A stretch of 32,627 nt of DNA from a virus, in IMG/VR virus record IMGVR_UViG_3300030222_000033, positions 1 through 32,627 of that record, one strand, 5' to 3'. Position 1 is the first letter of the stretch. Each line of letters starts with the position of its first letter. The position numbers and the translations under genes were made by a program. The notes below the pieces were generated by a model, which was not told the DNA's origin, searched no databases, and saw only the letters and a list, made by a program, of their open reading frames with translations. Below are positions 16,470-25,035 of the stretch, one piece after another.

Positions 16470-17561
16470 CTAGTCTAGCCTGGGTCGTAGGGCGAGTACC
16501 TGTTCAGGTTCCAATTTCGGCGACAGGGCTTTGAACATCTCGACCGCCATCTTCATCGGCACCGCATTTCCGATCTGAGCTGCAATCTGCGAATGGTTGC
16601 CGCAGAAAAAATAGTCGTCCGGAAACGTTTGCAATCGTGCCGCCTCTCTCAAGGTTATCGCTCGATCCTCAACCGGGTGGGCGAATCGGCCGCGCGTAAC
16701 GTCGCTGCAGCCGGTTGTCAGCGTAGGGGCCACATCATCCCAACTCATTCTCCCGTACACGTCCGGGAAACTGCTGGGGCCCAACCTCGCGTGGCATTTT
16801 AGCTGCAGGTCTTCGGGTAGAGAAAGCCTGCTCCCCCCGTCCTTCGGTATGGCAGCTAGCCTCTTCAGCGTAATCTTGGCATGCCGGCGCGCAACGTGCA
16901 AAGTATCCTGCATATCGCGGTCACCGGAACTCAACCTTGACAAGCCTAGAAGAGCTCGGCGCACACTAGATCGCTCTCTCGGAACAACAGAGTTCGCAAT
17001 GAAATGGTCAACGACGGACTGCTTCCGCGACGCAACAAGCACGAACCTGATCCGGCGCTGTGGTACACCGAGATCGGCAGCATCGACCTTAAGCGGGCTT
17101 CCCACGGAGTAGCCAAGGCGCTTGAGCCCGTCAACGAGCCGACTCGATACCGTCGAGTTTGCCAGTCCAGGCACATTCTCGATCCAAATCGTTGCTGGTC
17201 GCAAAGCGTGCACGAAACGCAAGGCCTCCAATAGGAGCCGACTGCGGCGATCTTGGCTCGAGCGTTTTCTGTTCTGCGAGCTGAACGGCTGGCACGGAGC
17301 GCATACTGTCAGCATATCGATTCCCTCGACGTCCAATTCATCTCTTACGCTCGTCGCCGAGACTTTCCGAATATCCGCCTCGTAAAACCTAACCTCCGGG
17401 TGATTTGCCTTGTACGTGAGGGCGGCGATTGGATCGATATCAATAGCTGCGGCCACGTGGAAGCCGACAGACCTCAACGCAGCAGTGACCGAGCCCGAAC
17501 CGCTGAAAAGGTCGACGGCGATAGGCGAACCAAGCGGGCATAGGTTTGAGGAACCAGACAT
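16470..17561 (-). CDS. DNA cytosine-5 methyltransferase
   Basis: A 363-residue C5 methyltransferase that transfers a methyl group from S-adenosylmethionine to cytosine. Motifs in order: I DLFSGSG (17-23), IV PCQPFS with catalytic C90, VI ENVPG (128-132), VIII QRRIR (168-172), a short target-recognition region, and IX/X RLQTFPDDY and QIGNAVP near the end. All are intact. It starts 9 nt after the receiver-protein gene stops, so it is the last gene of a three-gene operon. A divergent Vsr-like nuclease lies upstream of the operon. The recognition sequence cannot be predicted. It probably protects self DNA from the module's nuclease activity. Confidence 0.93.
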   Translation of the reverse strand: MSGSSNLCPLGSPIAVDLFSGSGSVTAALRSVGFHVAAAIDIDPIAALTYKANHPEVRFYEADIRKVSATSVRDELDVEGIDMLTVCAPCQPFSSQNRKRSSQDRRSRLLLEALRFVHALRPATIWIENVPGLANSTVSSRLVDGLKRLGYSVGSPLKVDAADLGVPQRRIRFVLVASRKQSVVDHFIANSVVPRERSSVRRALLGLSRLSSGDRDMQDTLHVARRHAKITLKRLAAIPKDGGSRLSLPEDLQLKCHARLGPSSFPDVYGRMSWDDVAPTLTTGCSDVTRGRFAHPVEDRAITLREAARLQTFPDDYFFCGNHSQIAAQIGNAVPMKMAVEMFKALSPKLEPEQVLALRPRLD

Positions 17562-17570
17562 AACGTCAAC

Positions 17571-19232
17571 CTATGAGGAGTGAAGGCGAAGCCATTCTGA
17601 TTGATCGATGCCAATGCGGCTGTAGTTGCCCGTGAGCTTTGCCACATAGCTAAGAACTTGGGTCTCGCGTACTTCACCAAGCCAGCGCCACCTGCGATCC
17701 TGAGAGTCCAAAAACACCCAAGCCCCATCGGATTTGTCCGCCACTACAGCCTTCTCAGTTTTGGATGGTTTGAAAACGATGGTCGTTAGCCTCGGGTCCT
17801 TATGGTTTAGTCGAAAAGAGGTCGGCTCTTGATCGTCCATCACTATCAGATCAAAAGTGCTGTTATCCTTTTCCAACTCGACCATCAGGAACCCGCGTTC
17901 CTTGGTTAACCGCACCGAGTCGCAACGGGGCTGCAGGCAAAGCAGCCGTTGCGCGGTTCCATCGCCATCGGGCACTTCTTCCAGAAGGACTCCTAAGGTG
18001 AGGATAGGTTTGCGCACAGGAAGCCGATCGCCGCCGCGCCCAGGGTGCGTGACCAAAGTTGTAAGCATCGAAAATTTTCGCTGCGCTTTGTCGGATTCAG
18101 CGTTGTCCGCATAAAACGCAGAGAATATCTTCTTGAGCTGCGTTCCGTTCCCATCAGTTTTTTCAGATAGGCCTGCCTTAAGTAGATACCTTCTTGCAAC
18201 AGCATCAATATTTAGGGATTTTTCGTTGTACGTCAGACCGCCCGGTTTAGGTTTGAATTGAATATTTGCCTTTGGGGAGTGCAACTTTGACTGGTCGGCG
18301 AGCCACTTCTGCGCGGCGACCGAGCCAAGCGTTGCAGAGGGCACGTCCATCGTTTCAATCGAGTTCGAAATCTCCGAAAGCATCACGTCTTTCATCAAGC
18401 GCCCAGCATCATCAGGGTCGGGCAACGACGCTCGCTGCCCAGCAAAAGCCCCATCCAGTTCAGGAGGAAATTGCGCCAGGATACGATGAGTATCTGCTCT
18501 TATCGATGCAACGGACTTAAGTGCAAATGATCGCAAAAGGCCTTTCGTGAAGTCGGCAAACTCTTGCTCGACACGATCCGGAAGTTGGTTCCATGCCACC
18601 ACATTGGTGTCATCGCCGTACTGGCTTCCAATTGTTGGCTTGTTGAAGAACCGAATTCGACAATTCTTGTCTTCAAGTGTTACAGGGCTCGTTTGTACGA
18701 GCGGAAGATCAGGCAACGCGTCTTTCAGCGTCTTCGTTTGGTCCTCCAACGGCGTCGCTGCCGTATAAATTGCTATCAGCCTAAGCCGCCCGCCGATATC
18801 TCTATCTTCGCTGAGCAGCTTGCCGACGATTTCGATTGCCGCGTCGGGACTCCCGTCCTCGAGCTGCCAATCGAGAATTGCAACATCGGCATGCCTTGCA
18901 ATATCGACCGATGTTTCTACGATCTCGCTTCGTCGCAGCTTCTCCTGATCGGGATAGAATGAGCCGCACGTAAGACCTTTTGCCGCAAAGGCGTTTGCAA
19001 CTGTTCGATACTCAAGTCGGTGCGAGTCGGTCTCTGCTTGGGCTGCGACCGTATCATCTGCCTCCTTGCGCGGCTTTGCCGCCGCCTTGAGTGGCGAGGT
19101 TGCTCGGCTTCGGGTCGCCGGCCCCTCTACAGTCTTAGCCTCCGGCTCCGGCTGGTTGTCGACAATTACAACAGTCTGAAGGAAGTCGCTGGCTATGGCA
19201 CGACAGTGCTTTTCGAAATTCCCCGCAGTCAT
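17571..19232 (-). CDS. Receiver-domain protein with large C-terminal region of unknown function
   Basis: A 553-residue protein with an N-terminal phosphoacceptor receiver. Seen: VVIVDN with acidic D25, the phosphoacceptor strand DVAILDWQLEDGSP (D121), a switch Thr in IAIYTAA (T157) and the lysine in RIRFFNKPT (K198). A low-complexity Ala/Lys/Glu insert (about 30-70) interrupts the receiver after the first strand. It resembles the atypical response-receiver family paired with GHKL kinases. The 350-residue C-terminus has no known output domain: no helix-turn-helix or nuclease motif is evident. Its ATG overlaps the kinase stop by 4 nt, so translation is coupled and the two are surely partners. 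Phosphorylation by the kinase probably switches the C-terminus. Confidence 0.85.
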   Translation of the reverse strand: MTAGNFEKHCRAIASDFLQTVVIVDNQPEPEAKTVEGPATRSRATSPLKAAAKPRKEADDTVAAQAETDSHRLEYRTVANAFAAKGLTCGSFYPDQEKLRRSEIVETSVDIARHADVAILDWQLEDGSPDAAIEIVGKLLSEDRDIGGRLRLIAIYTAATPLEDQTKTLKDALPDLPLVQTSPVTLEDKNCRIRFFNKPTIGSQYGDDTNVVAWNQLPDRVEQEFADFTKGLLRSFALKSVASIRADTHRILAQFPPELDGAFAGQRASLPDPDDAGRLMKDVMLSEISNSIETMDVPSATLGSVAAQKWLADQSKLHSPKANIQFKPKPGGLTYNEKSLNIDAVARRYLLKAGLSEKTDGNGTQLKKIFSAFYADNAESDKAQRKFSMLTTLVTHPGRGGDRLPVRKPILTLGVLLEEVPDGDGTAQRLLCLQPRCDSVRLTKERGFLMVELEKDNSTFDLIVMDDQEPTSFRLNHKDPRLTTIVFKPSKTEKAVVADKSDGAWVFLDSQDRRWRWLGEVRETQVLSYVAKLTGNYSRIGIDQSEWLRLHSS

Positions 19233-22213
19233 TCAGACGGCCCTTCATCGTCCATTTGTGCGATTCGAAACACGGGATGTGCATCTGTGCCTTGGGTCTC
19301 CAGTGTTAGAAGAAATCCTTCCTTTGCGAGCGCATCTCTCGAAATGGCAAGCCCCATGCCTCGCCCCCCCGGCTTCGTCGATATCCCGAACTCAAAAACT
19401 CGATTCGCAATACGCAAAGGTACACCAGGTCCGCCGTTGGAGACCAGGAACCCGCGCGAGTCGGCGTCCAACTTGATCCAACGTTCTGAATGCAGGCTGG
19501 ATGATATCCAATATACGGCATTGTCGATGATGTTGACGAAGGCGGCCAGAACAGTTGAAGCGAACCCTTCCACTCTGTGCATTGTGAAGGCGTTTGTTAC
19601 GATCAGCTCTATCGATTCATCGCGCATCTTCTTCTCGAAGACGTCCCCAATGTAGCGCTGGATTGCTTCGCCCGTGACAACACCTTTCCTGCGGCGGACG
19701 CGGCGACTCAACGGCGCGAACAGCGACAGATAGCCATCGATATGATCGAAATTCACTCGCAACTTCTCAAAGGGTTCCCGAAGACCGGGAGTGGCGTCGG
19801 CCCACGGCTTGATCTCGCGGAGCGCACGTCGAATCCCCCCAACGAGATTTTCCATCTCGTGCCCAATGATGCCAACTGCTGCGCCGGCCTGGGCAAGATC
19901 GGTGTAGAGATCGAGTTGCTCCTGCAATGCCATCACTTGCGCTTCGAGTGCGGCGGTCGTTTCTTCGGGAGCGGTACGGTCCTGTATGTCCTGTTTGAGA
20001 GCCCTCAATTGCTCTAGAACACCAGACAGCATCTCCTTGTGTTCGGAGAGGCTTTCTTCAACCTGGCGCTCCCACCGCCGTTGGCGGCCAAAGGCTTCGC
20101 TTTCCTCCATCGCGTCGAGATCAGTGCTCTGGAGTTCGCTCATTACCGTCTCAAGCTCATTCTGAAATCCACGTAGCCGATCGGCCAGTTCGCGCTTTAT
20201 GTATGTCTCGATCGAACTTACCTCGTCTTCGGTCTGCTTCTTAAGCTGGCGTACCTCCGCCAACGACTGCTTCGTTTCCTGCCCCAAAACACTGGCTGCC
20301 CGTTCCCTTCGACGAACTTCAATGGAATGCTGCTTTCTGAAGGCGCCCAGCTTTTCCGATGCCTCACCACGCGCCAACTCCAGGAAATTGTCCCTGAATT
20401 CGCGGAATCTCTCCACATATGCTTCCCAGGCCTTGAGCACCGCCCTGCTCGGGCTGAAGGTTCTTGGGCGCGCAATCGTGAGCGATGTTTCAAGGTCATC
20501 AAACCGTTTCTGCGTCTCCCGCTCAATCGAGTAGGAGGCGTCGCGCGCTGTCGAGGCGTCGGCGTTTTGGAGTGCCTTTAACTGCTCCTCAAGAGTGCTC
20601 AAAGTTTCAGCGACTTCCTTTTCCGGTTCGCCAGCTTCAAACCTGTCGAGTGCGTTCCCAAGAGCGGCTCTGAACTCCCGCCGCCGCTCTGCCACCTGCC
20701 CCTGGCGCCGCTTGAGAAGCCTCGCCTGGCGGTCGAGCCGTTCACGCTCAGCACGGAATTCCTCACCGTGTTCGGCATTCGGTCGAAAATAATCGACTGC
20801 AAGCTGTTTGAAGAAATTCTCCAGAATACCTCGAAACTGGCGGTAGGCCTTATTTTGCCTAAATCCCTCCCGACCGGCTTTTTCAATTAGCGATGGATTA
20901 TCCGCAACGGTCGTGGCCACATAACCGAACATCCGTCGATACGAGAAAAACCAATCCTTTGCGGCCAGCGTCCTTCGCTGCTCGATGTTGAGAAAATCGT
21001 AATCCGAATTGCCGTAGGGAAGGATACGAATGCCGTCTCGGTAGACGTAAAGCCCTCCAAGCTCATCCAACTTTGACATTATTTCTCTATGAGCTTCCGG
21101 CGAGAGTAGACTTTCGGATGCAAGCCCCTGAACATAGGAGACATGCAGATCGAACGGACCGCAATCAGTCACCCGGCCACCCCCTTCGGACCAACTGAGT
21201 ACATAGGGCTGCGGCTCGCCGTTGTAGATTTCCAGAGTCCCCGAAAATTGGCCGTACTCGTCGAAACGGCCGTGAAACCGATGGTCGGCCTGCCGCATTT
21301 CCTCGGGCGTGAAAAACATGCCGGGCCCAATAAGTTCATTGACACCACCGGTCGGTGAGTGATCCCTAAACTCGGCAATTATTGGCGGCCGTCGTTCGGT
21401 CGACATCGTATTGCCGAAGCCGAGCAGCATACGCTTGAGAGGCGTGGCGCCGCGTTCCGGCTTGTCGTCGATGTCATTCTTTAGGATTGGGTCAGTTGGC
21501 TGAAGAAAGAAATGAGTTCCCGTACCTTGTCCCCGAAGGCTCAAGGTCGCGCGATTTTCTTCGGGATCTGTCGCGAACCATTCGTCGATCGCCGGCGGAT
21601 CGAGCTCGAATGCATCGAGCTTCTCCATAATCCCTTTCCGTTTGATCGCCGGAAATTCGGCAAGAATATCCTCCGAATTTTTGTGAACGACGGACCGCAT
21701 TCGACGAAGGTCGTCCACCGACGGTAAATCGGGGAAGGTTTCAACGGGTATGTCGATTGCGGAAACATCAACACCGGGAAGTTCGAACAGCTCCCAGTCT
21801 ACTAGCGCGGCAACCAATTCCCGGTGGCCGTCCGGTCTTATGGCTCGGGACATTACGAACGTGATCGGCGCTATCGTGGCTATCGCCAGGCGACCGATGC
21901 CCTTTTCCCCCATGACGGGTCTTCGCGGCAGATTATCTGGACCGGTCCACACTGATGCAGAGGGGTCATTCGCATCCACTTTGCTTTCTGTGCCGAGAGC
22001 GAGCCAGCGGGTCTCGAAATCGTCCCGATCCATGCCCAACCCGTTGTCCCGAATTACGAGCAGGTTGTCTCCGCGAAAGAAATCTGCTTCCACCCGAGTG
22101 GCGTAAGCATCATGGGCGTTCTTGAATAGTTCATGGATGGCCGTTGGTATGCCGGCAATTTGCTGGCGGCCGAGCATGTCGACAGCTCTCGCGCGCACCG
22201 CAAATTTCACCAT
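19229..22213 (-). CDS. Double-GHKL protein: Hsp90-like ATPase fused to a histidine kinase
   Basis: A 994-residue protein. The N-terminus is an Hsp90/MutL/MORC-like GHKL ATPase: N-box ELFKNAHDAYA with E28 and N32, DNGLGM (56-61) and GEKGIGRLA (102-110). A middle region follows, then a long coiled coil (about 510-770). The C-terminus is a histidine kinase: H-box AGAAVGIIGHEMEN with H785, N-box FVNIIDNAVYW, G1 VSNGGPGVP (the usual Asp is Asn), F-box VFEFGIS and GRGMGLAI. No membrane helix is seen, so it is cytosolic. It heads the operon with the receiver protein and the methyltransferase. Inferred role: a sensor or DNA clamp whose N-terminal ATPase state controls phosphotransfer to the receiver, as part of a conflict system. 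Confidence 0.88.
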   Translation of the reverse strand: MVKFAVRARAVDMLGRQQIAGIPTAIHELFKNAHDAYATRVEADFFRGDNLLVIRDNGLGMDRDDFETRWLALGTESKVDANDPSASVWTGPDNLPRRPVMGEKGIGRLAIATIAPITFVMSRAIRPDGHRELVAALVDWELFELPGVDVSAIDIPVETFPDLPSVDDLRRMRSVVHKNSEDILAEFPAIKRKGIMEKLDAFELDPPAIDEWFATDPEENRATLSLRGQGTGTHFFLQPTDPILKNDIDDKPERGATPLKRMLLGFGNTMSTERRPPIIAEFRDHSPTGGVNELIGPGMFFTPEEMRQADHRFHGRFDEYGQFSGTLEIYNGEPQPYVLSWSEGGGRVTDCGPFDLHVSYVQGLASESLLSPEAHREIMSKLDELGGLYVYRDGIRILPYGNSDYDFLNIEQRRTLAAKDWFFSYRRMFGYVATTVADNPSLIEKAGREGFRQNKAYRQFRGILENFFKQLAVDYFRPNAEHGEEFRAERERLDRQARLLKRRQGQVAERRREFRAALGNALDRFEAGEPEKEVAETLSTLEEQLKALQNADASTARDASYSIERETQKRFDDLETSLTIARPRTFSPSRAVLKAWEAYVERFREFRDNFLELARGEASEKLGAFRKQHSIEVRRRERAASVLGQETKQSLAEVRQLKKQTEDEVSSIETYIKRELADRLRGFQNELETVMSELQSTDLDAMEESEAFGRQRRWERQVEESLSEHKEMLSGVLEQLRALKQDIQDRTAPEETTAALEAQVMALQEQLDLYTDLAQAGAAVGIIGHEMENLVGGIRRALREIKPWADATPGLREPFEKLRVNFDHIDGYLSLFAPLSRRVRRRKGVVTGEAIQRYIGDVFEKKMRDESIELIVTNAFTMHRVEGFASTVLAAFVNIIDNAVYWISSSLHSERWIKLDADSRGFLVSNGGPGVPLRIANRVFEFGISTKPGGRGMGLAISRDALAKEGFLLTLETQGTDAHPVFRIAQMDDEGPSE

Positions 22214-22399
22214 GACCCCTCGTCCCTTAAATTCCTTGAATAACTCTACATTTAGAGAGATTGAAAATGCGCCAGTAATGCGCCCGTGACGTTTAGGCGG
22301 ATATGGTTACTTTTTCCTACCTCGCGTGCAATGCTGCCAGTTCCTTGCCATGTCATAGACGCTACAATCTCCCCCATATATGGAGCTAGAGGAGAGCCC

Positions 22400-22879
22400 G
22401 TGGAAGGCGAATTGCCGAAATCCGATGCGGTGCCCGCAGCACGTAGCCTGCTGATGGCGAAGATCGGCAGCAAGAACTCGCGCCCTGAAATGGCCGTGCG
22501 CCGCGCAGCGCACAACCTAGGATATCGCTTTCGACTACACAGGAGAGATTTGCCCGGAACCCCCGATCTGATTTTCCCTCGAATGCGCAAAGCCATCTTC
22601 GTGCACGGTTGCTTTTGGCATCGTCATCCTGGCTGTTCAAGGACGACGACGCCGAAGACACGAACAGATTTTTGGAGCAAGAAGTTCGGTGAGAACCAAG
22701 CCCGTGATCGGCGCGTGCTATGCCAGCTAACAGAGTTGGGCTGGCAGGTTCTCGTCATTTGGGAGTGTGAGACGAAGGATACCGCGATCCTATCCGAAAA
22801 GCTGCAGGCGTTTCTGGCACAACCTTGCAGCAGGGAAGTCGATGATCCTAAACCATCCCATTTATGCGCACGCGCCTGA
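22400..22879 (+). CDS. Vsr-like very-short-patch / restriction endonuclease
   Basis: A 159-residue nuclease of the Vsr family, PD-(D/E)XK fold. SKNSRPEMAVRRAAHNLGYR is the N-terminal signature, RRDLPGTPDLIFP carries the catalytic Asp (about 56), and FVHGCFWHRHPGC (67 onward) the conserved zinc/active-site motif. TTPKTRTDFW and VLVIWECE complete the family pattern. GTG at 22400 follows a strong GAGGAG; a longer start at 22286 would sit in the divergent promoter region. Classical Vsr nicks T:G mismatches arising at methylated cytosines. Beside a GHKL/receiver/methyltransferase operon it may instead be the restriction nuclease. The two transcripts diverge from a 186-bp gap. Confidence 0.9.
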   Translation: MEGELPKSDAVPAARSLLMAKIGSKNSRPEMAVRRAAHNLGYRFRLHRRDLPGTPDLIFPRMRKAIFVHGCFWHRHPGCSRTTTPKTRTDFWSKKFGENQARDRRVLCQLTELGWQVLVIWECETKDTAILSEKLQAFLAQPCSREVDDPKPSHLCARA

Positions 22880-22964
22880 AACCCAAAATGACACCCAGCG
22901 CCATTCGGGAACCGTCGTCACGGACCGCGACTGGCTTCATCTATCTGAAACAATTGAAGAATTT

Positions 22965-23010
22965 TGGTAGCGGAGGAGGGACTCGAACTCCCGCCACAAG
23001 GATTATGATA
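22965..23010 (-). repeat. tRNA 3' remnant with a CAT anticodon (old attachment site)
   Basis: On the minus strand this reads from an anticodon loop ATCATAA through TCCTT, a variable loop, a T arm with TTCGAGT and the acceptor strand CTCCGCT, A and CCA, matching tRNA-Met or tRNA-Ile2 type genes. The 5' half is missing and the T stem has an A/C mismatch, so it is not functional. It is best read as an attachment-site relic of another element. TGATACCCA copies at 23006-23014 and 23052-23060, and TGACACCCA at 22889-22897, flank it and may be arm-type integrase sites. Confidence 0.7.
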
Positions 23011-23138
23011 CCCAATCCGTTTCAGGCTCTTTCGTTCAAGCCGATCCCAAATGATACCCAAGCGCAACCCGGCATGGTTCTGCGTCTTTGCCCAATTGCT
23101 GGCGCGGGGCCCAACTCGTTCATTTCATTCAGGAATAA

Positions 23139-23184
23139 TGGTGCCCGGGGGCGGATTTGAACCACCGACACGCGGATTTTCAAT
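23139..23184 (-). repeat. Attachment site: 46-bp direct repeat, tRNA-Phe 3' half (copy 2)
   Basis: Base-for-base identical to 7703-7748 and in the same orientation, from the anticodon loop to CCA of tRNA-Phe(GAA). The sequence to its right does not form the 5' half of the tRNA, so the intact gene should lie beyond the right edge of the window, on the minus strand, if the elements are in tandem. Confidence 0.9.
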
Positions 23185-23295
23185 CTCGGCTTAATCGCGT
23201 GGTTTCAATGGTTTACGCCGGTCTGATTGTCAAACCGGGCTCCAAAAAACAAGCACTTGCAGGCGGTTTGTCAAACCTCATTGCGGTGCTTGATC

Positions 23296-23886
23296 ATGAG
23301 TGTATGGCTTGAACTGCTGGCCGCGCGGCAGGAGCTTCTCGAGGCGGCGCATGCCCGTCACAACTTCGATGCGACGCTCGCTTACGCGCGCTCAAATCAA
23401 ATCCATTCCGTGCCCGAGCTGTCGATGGCGATTGGTATCTTCACGGTCACCGAGATCGTGGACTGCGGCAATCGGCGGTTCGACTTCGAGCTAGACGGGC
23501 AAAAGGCTGTCGTCTTCGAGGCGCTGGCCGAAGATGGCACGACTGTGCTCGATCTGGTCGCCTGGCCGACCGAGAAGCCTTCTCAGGTCCTCTCCATGTT
23601 CGGAAGGTGCGGTATCCTCGGCGGCTTTGAGGCCTTCAATCCGTCGACCTACAGTTTCGGCCAGCCCCTCATCATGCACCGCAATCCGCTTGAGTTCTTC
23701 CAGGCGGGCTTTCGAGGCGCCGTGATCGTCGAGCCAAGGGTGGCAGCTCGCCAGATGCTCGATATTCCAGGGCGCATCTGCGCCAAAAATCGTCGGCACG
23801 GGGAATGGATCGACAGCGTTCGACGCAGCGTCATACGCCCCGACATGATCGTCGTGCCGGCCGACAGTGAGCGACAGGTCAGATGA
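23296..23886 (+). CDS. Hypothetical protein, first gene of the satellite-like element
   Basis: A 196-residue soluble protein without a motif I recognise. The centre has strand-rich segments (FDFELDGQKAVVFEALAED) and a LDLVAWP turn; the C-terminus is basic. It overlaps the next gene by 4 nt, so it is translationally coupled to the RepA-like ATPase and may be a replication accessory or primase-like partner. ATG at 23296 is preferred; an upstream extension runs into the att region. Binding-site support is poor. Confidence 0.65.
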   Translation: MSVWLELLAARQELLEAAHARHNFDATLAYARSNQIHSVPELSMAIGIFTVTEIVDCGNRRFDFELDGQKAVVFEALAEDGTTVLDLVAWPTEKPSQVLSMFGRCGILGGFEAFNPSTYSFGQPLIMHRNPLEFFQAGFRGAVIVEPRVAARQMLDIPGRICAKNRRHGEWIDSVRRSVIRPDMIVVPADSERQVR

Positions 23887-25034
23887 ACGTGGTCGACGCG
23901 ATACCGGACGGTTTCACGCCCTTGGGCTCACCTGGTCGCGATTCGCGGCCGCCTTCATTGCCAACGATCTCCGCTTCGGACTTCAGCGGCCAGCCCGTTC
24001 CCGAACGGGAGTTTCATGACGAGCGGGGGTTCATCCCGCGGCAGGGCGTGACGCTACTATACGGCGATGGCGGGACGGGAAAGAGCCTGATCGGGCTGCA
24101 GCTTGCGGTGGCGACGGTGACCGGGCGGCCGTGGCTCGGACAGAGCGTTTCGCGGGGCGGTGTGTTCTATTTCAATGCCGAGGATCCCGTCGAAGAGGTC
24201 CACATTCGACTCGACGCGATCAACCAGCACCTCGGGGTCGTGTTTGCCGATCTGGATAGTCTGCTGATCGCCTCGATGGCCGGTCAGAATTGCGTGATGG
24301 GCGCGCCGGATCGGCGTGGCATCATAGGCCGAACCGAGGTCTTCAACGCCCTGCTGAGCGCCACGCTGGCCGCGCAGCCGACCTTGATCGTTATCGACAA
24401 TGCCATCGATGTCTTCGGGGGCGACCAGAACAACGCCGCGCACGTAAAGCAGTTCATGCAGCTGCTGACGTCGGTTTCCATAAGGGTCGGTTGTCCCGTG
24501 GTGCTGCTGGCGCATCCGTCTCGCTCCGGAATTGCAAGCGGGACCGGCGACGCGGGGTCCGTTCACTGGTCGAACTCTGCTCGGTCCCGGCTCTACCTAT
24601 CCAGGGTCGTGGCAGATGATGGGTTTGGCGGGAAGACCGAGGATGATCCCAACGCGCGCTCCCTCGTCAGAAAGAAGGCCAACTATGCGCCGACCGGCGA
24701 AGAGGTCGCGCTTCGATGGGAGTCCGGCGTGTTCAAGGCCTCGGGGCAAGCTTCGCCAGGCGCCGAGACGTGCGGCGGCAGCGACAAGGCCGAGCGGGTC
24801 TTCATGCTTCTCCTCGATTTGCACGAGAGGCAATCGCTAACGGTCTCGGCGATGCCTGGGCCGAATTATGCACCCTCACGCTTTGCCAATCACAACCGCG
24901 CCGATGGTGTCTCAAAGTGGAGATTTGCACGCGCCATGGAGACGCTTTTGGAGCGTGGCGCGATCGAAGTTCAGGAGTTCGGACCGCCATCAAAGCGGCG
25001 CTCGAAACTCGTTCGAACGGAGGAAAGAACGTGA
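23883..25034 (+). CDS. RepA-like RecA-fold ATPase (AAA_25 type)
   Basis: A 383-residue ATPase of the RSF1010 RepA / RecA-like group used as replicative helicases of plasmids and phage satellites. Walker A GDGGTGKS (61-68), a FYFNAEDP strand near 96, Walker B TLIVIDNAIDVFGG (D172) and VVLLAHPSRSG near 215 are present. A C-terminal winged-helix-like region (FANHNRADGVSKWRFARAME) may contact DNA. It overlaps the previous gene by 4 nt and is followed immediately by the iteron-like array, consistent with a replication module. It is a separate lineage from the fused prim-pol/RepA protein of the other island. Confidence 0.88.
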   Translation: MNVVDAIPDGFTPLGSPGRDSRPPSLPTISASDFSGQPVPEREFHDERGFIPRQGVTLLYGDGGTGKSLIGLQLAVATVTGRPWLGQSVSRGGVFYFNAEDPVEEVHIRLDAINQHLGVVFADLDSLLIASMAGQNCVMGAPDRRGIIGRTEVFNALLSATLAAQPTLIVIDNAIDVFGGDQNNAAHVKQFMQLLTSVSIRVGCPVVLLAHPSRSGIASGTGDAGSVHWSNSARSRLYLSRVVADDGFGGKTEDDPNARSLVRKKANYAPTGEEVALRWESGVFKASGQASPGAETCGGSDKAERVFMLLLDLHERQSLTVSAMPGPNYAPSRFANHNRADGVSKWRFARAMETLLERGAIEVQEFGPPSKRRSKLVRTEERT

Positions 25035-25035
25035 C

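Larger units (their letters stand above)
7703..23184. mobile_element. Genomic island between two tRNA-Phe attachment repeats
   Basis: The two exact 46-bp tRNA-Phe repeats bound 15.4 kb. Inside are an integrase, an AlpA-like regulator, a prim-pol/RepA replication protein, a Septu-like pair and the kinase/receiver/methyltransferase/Vsr cluster. The island is atypical because its integrase lies 2.7 kb inside one end and not beside an att site, and because a second tRNA remnant lies just inside the right end. It may be a composite of several insertions. Confidence 0.65.
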
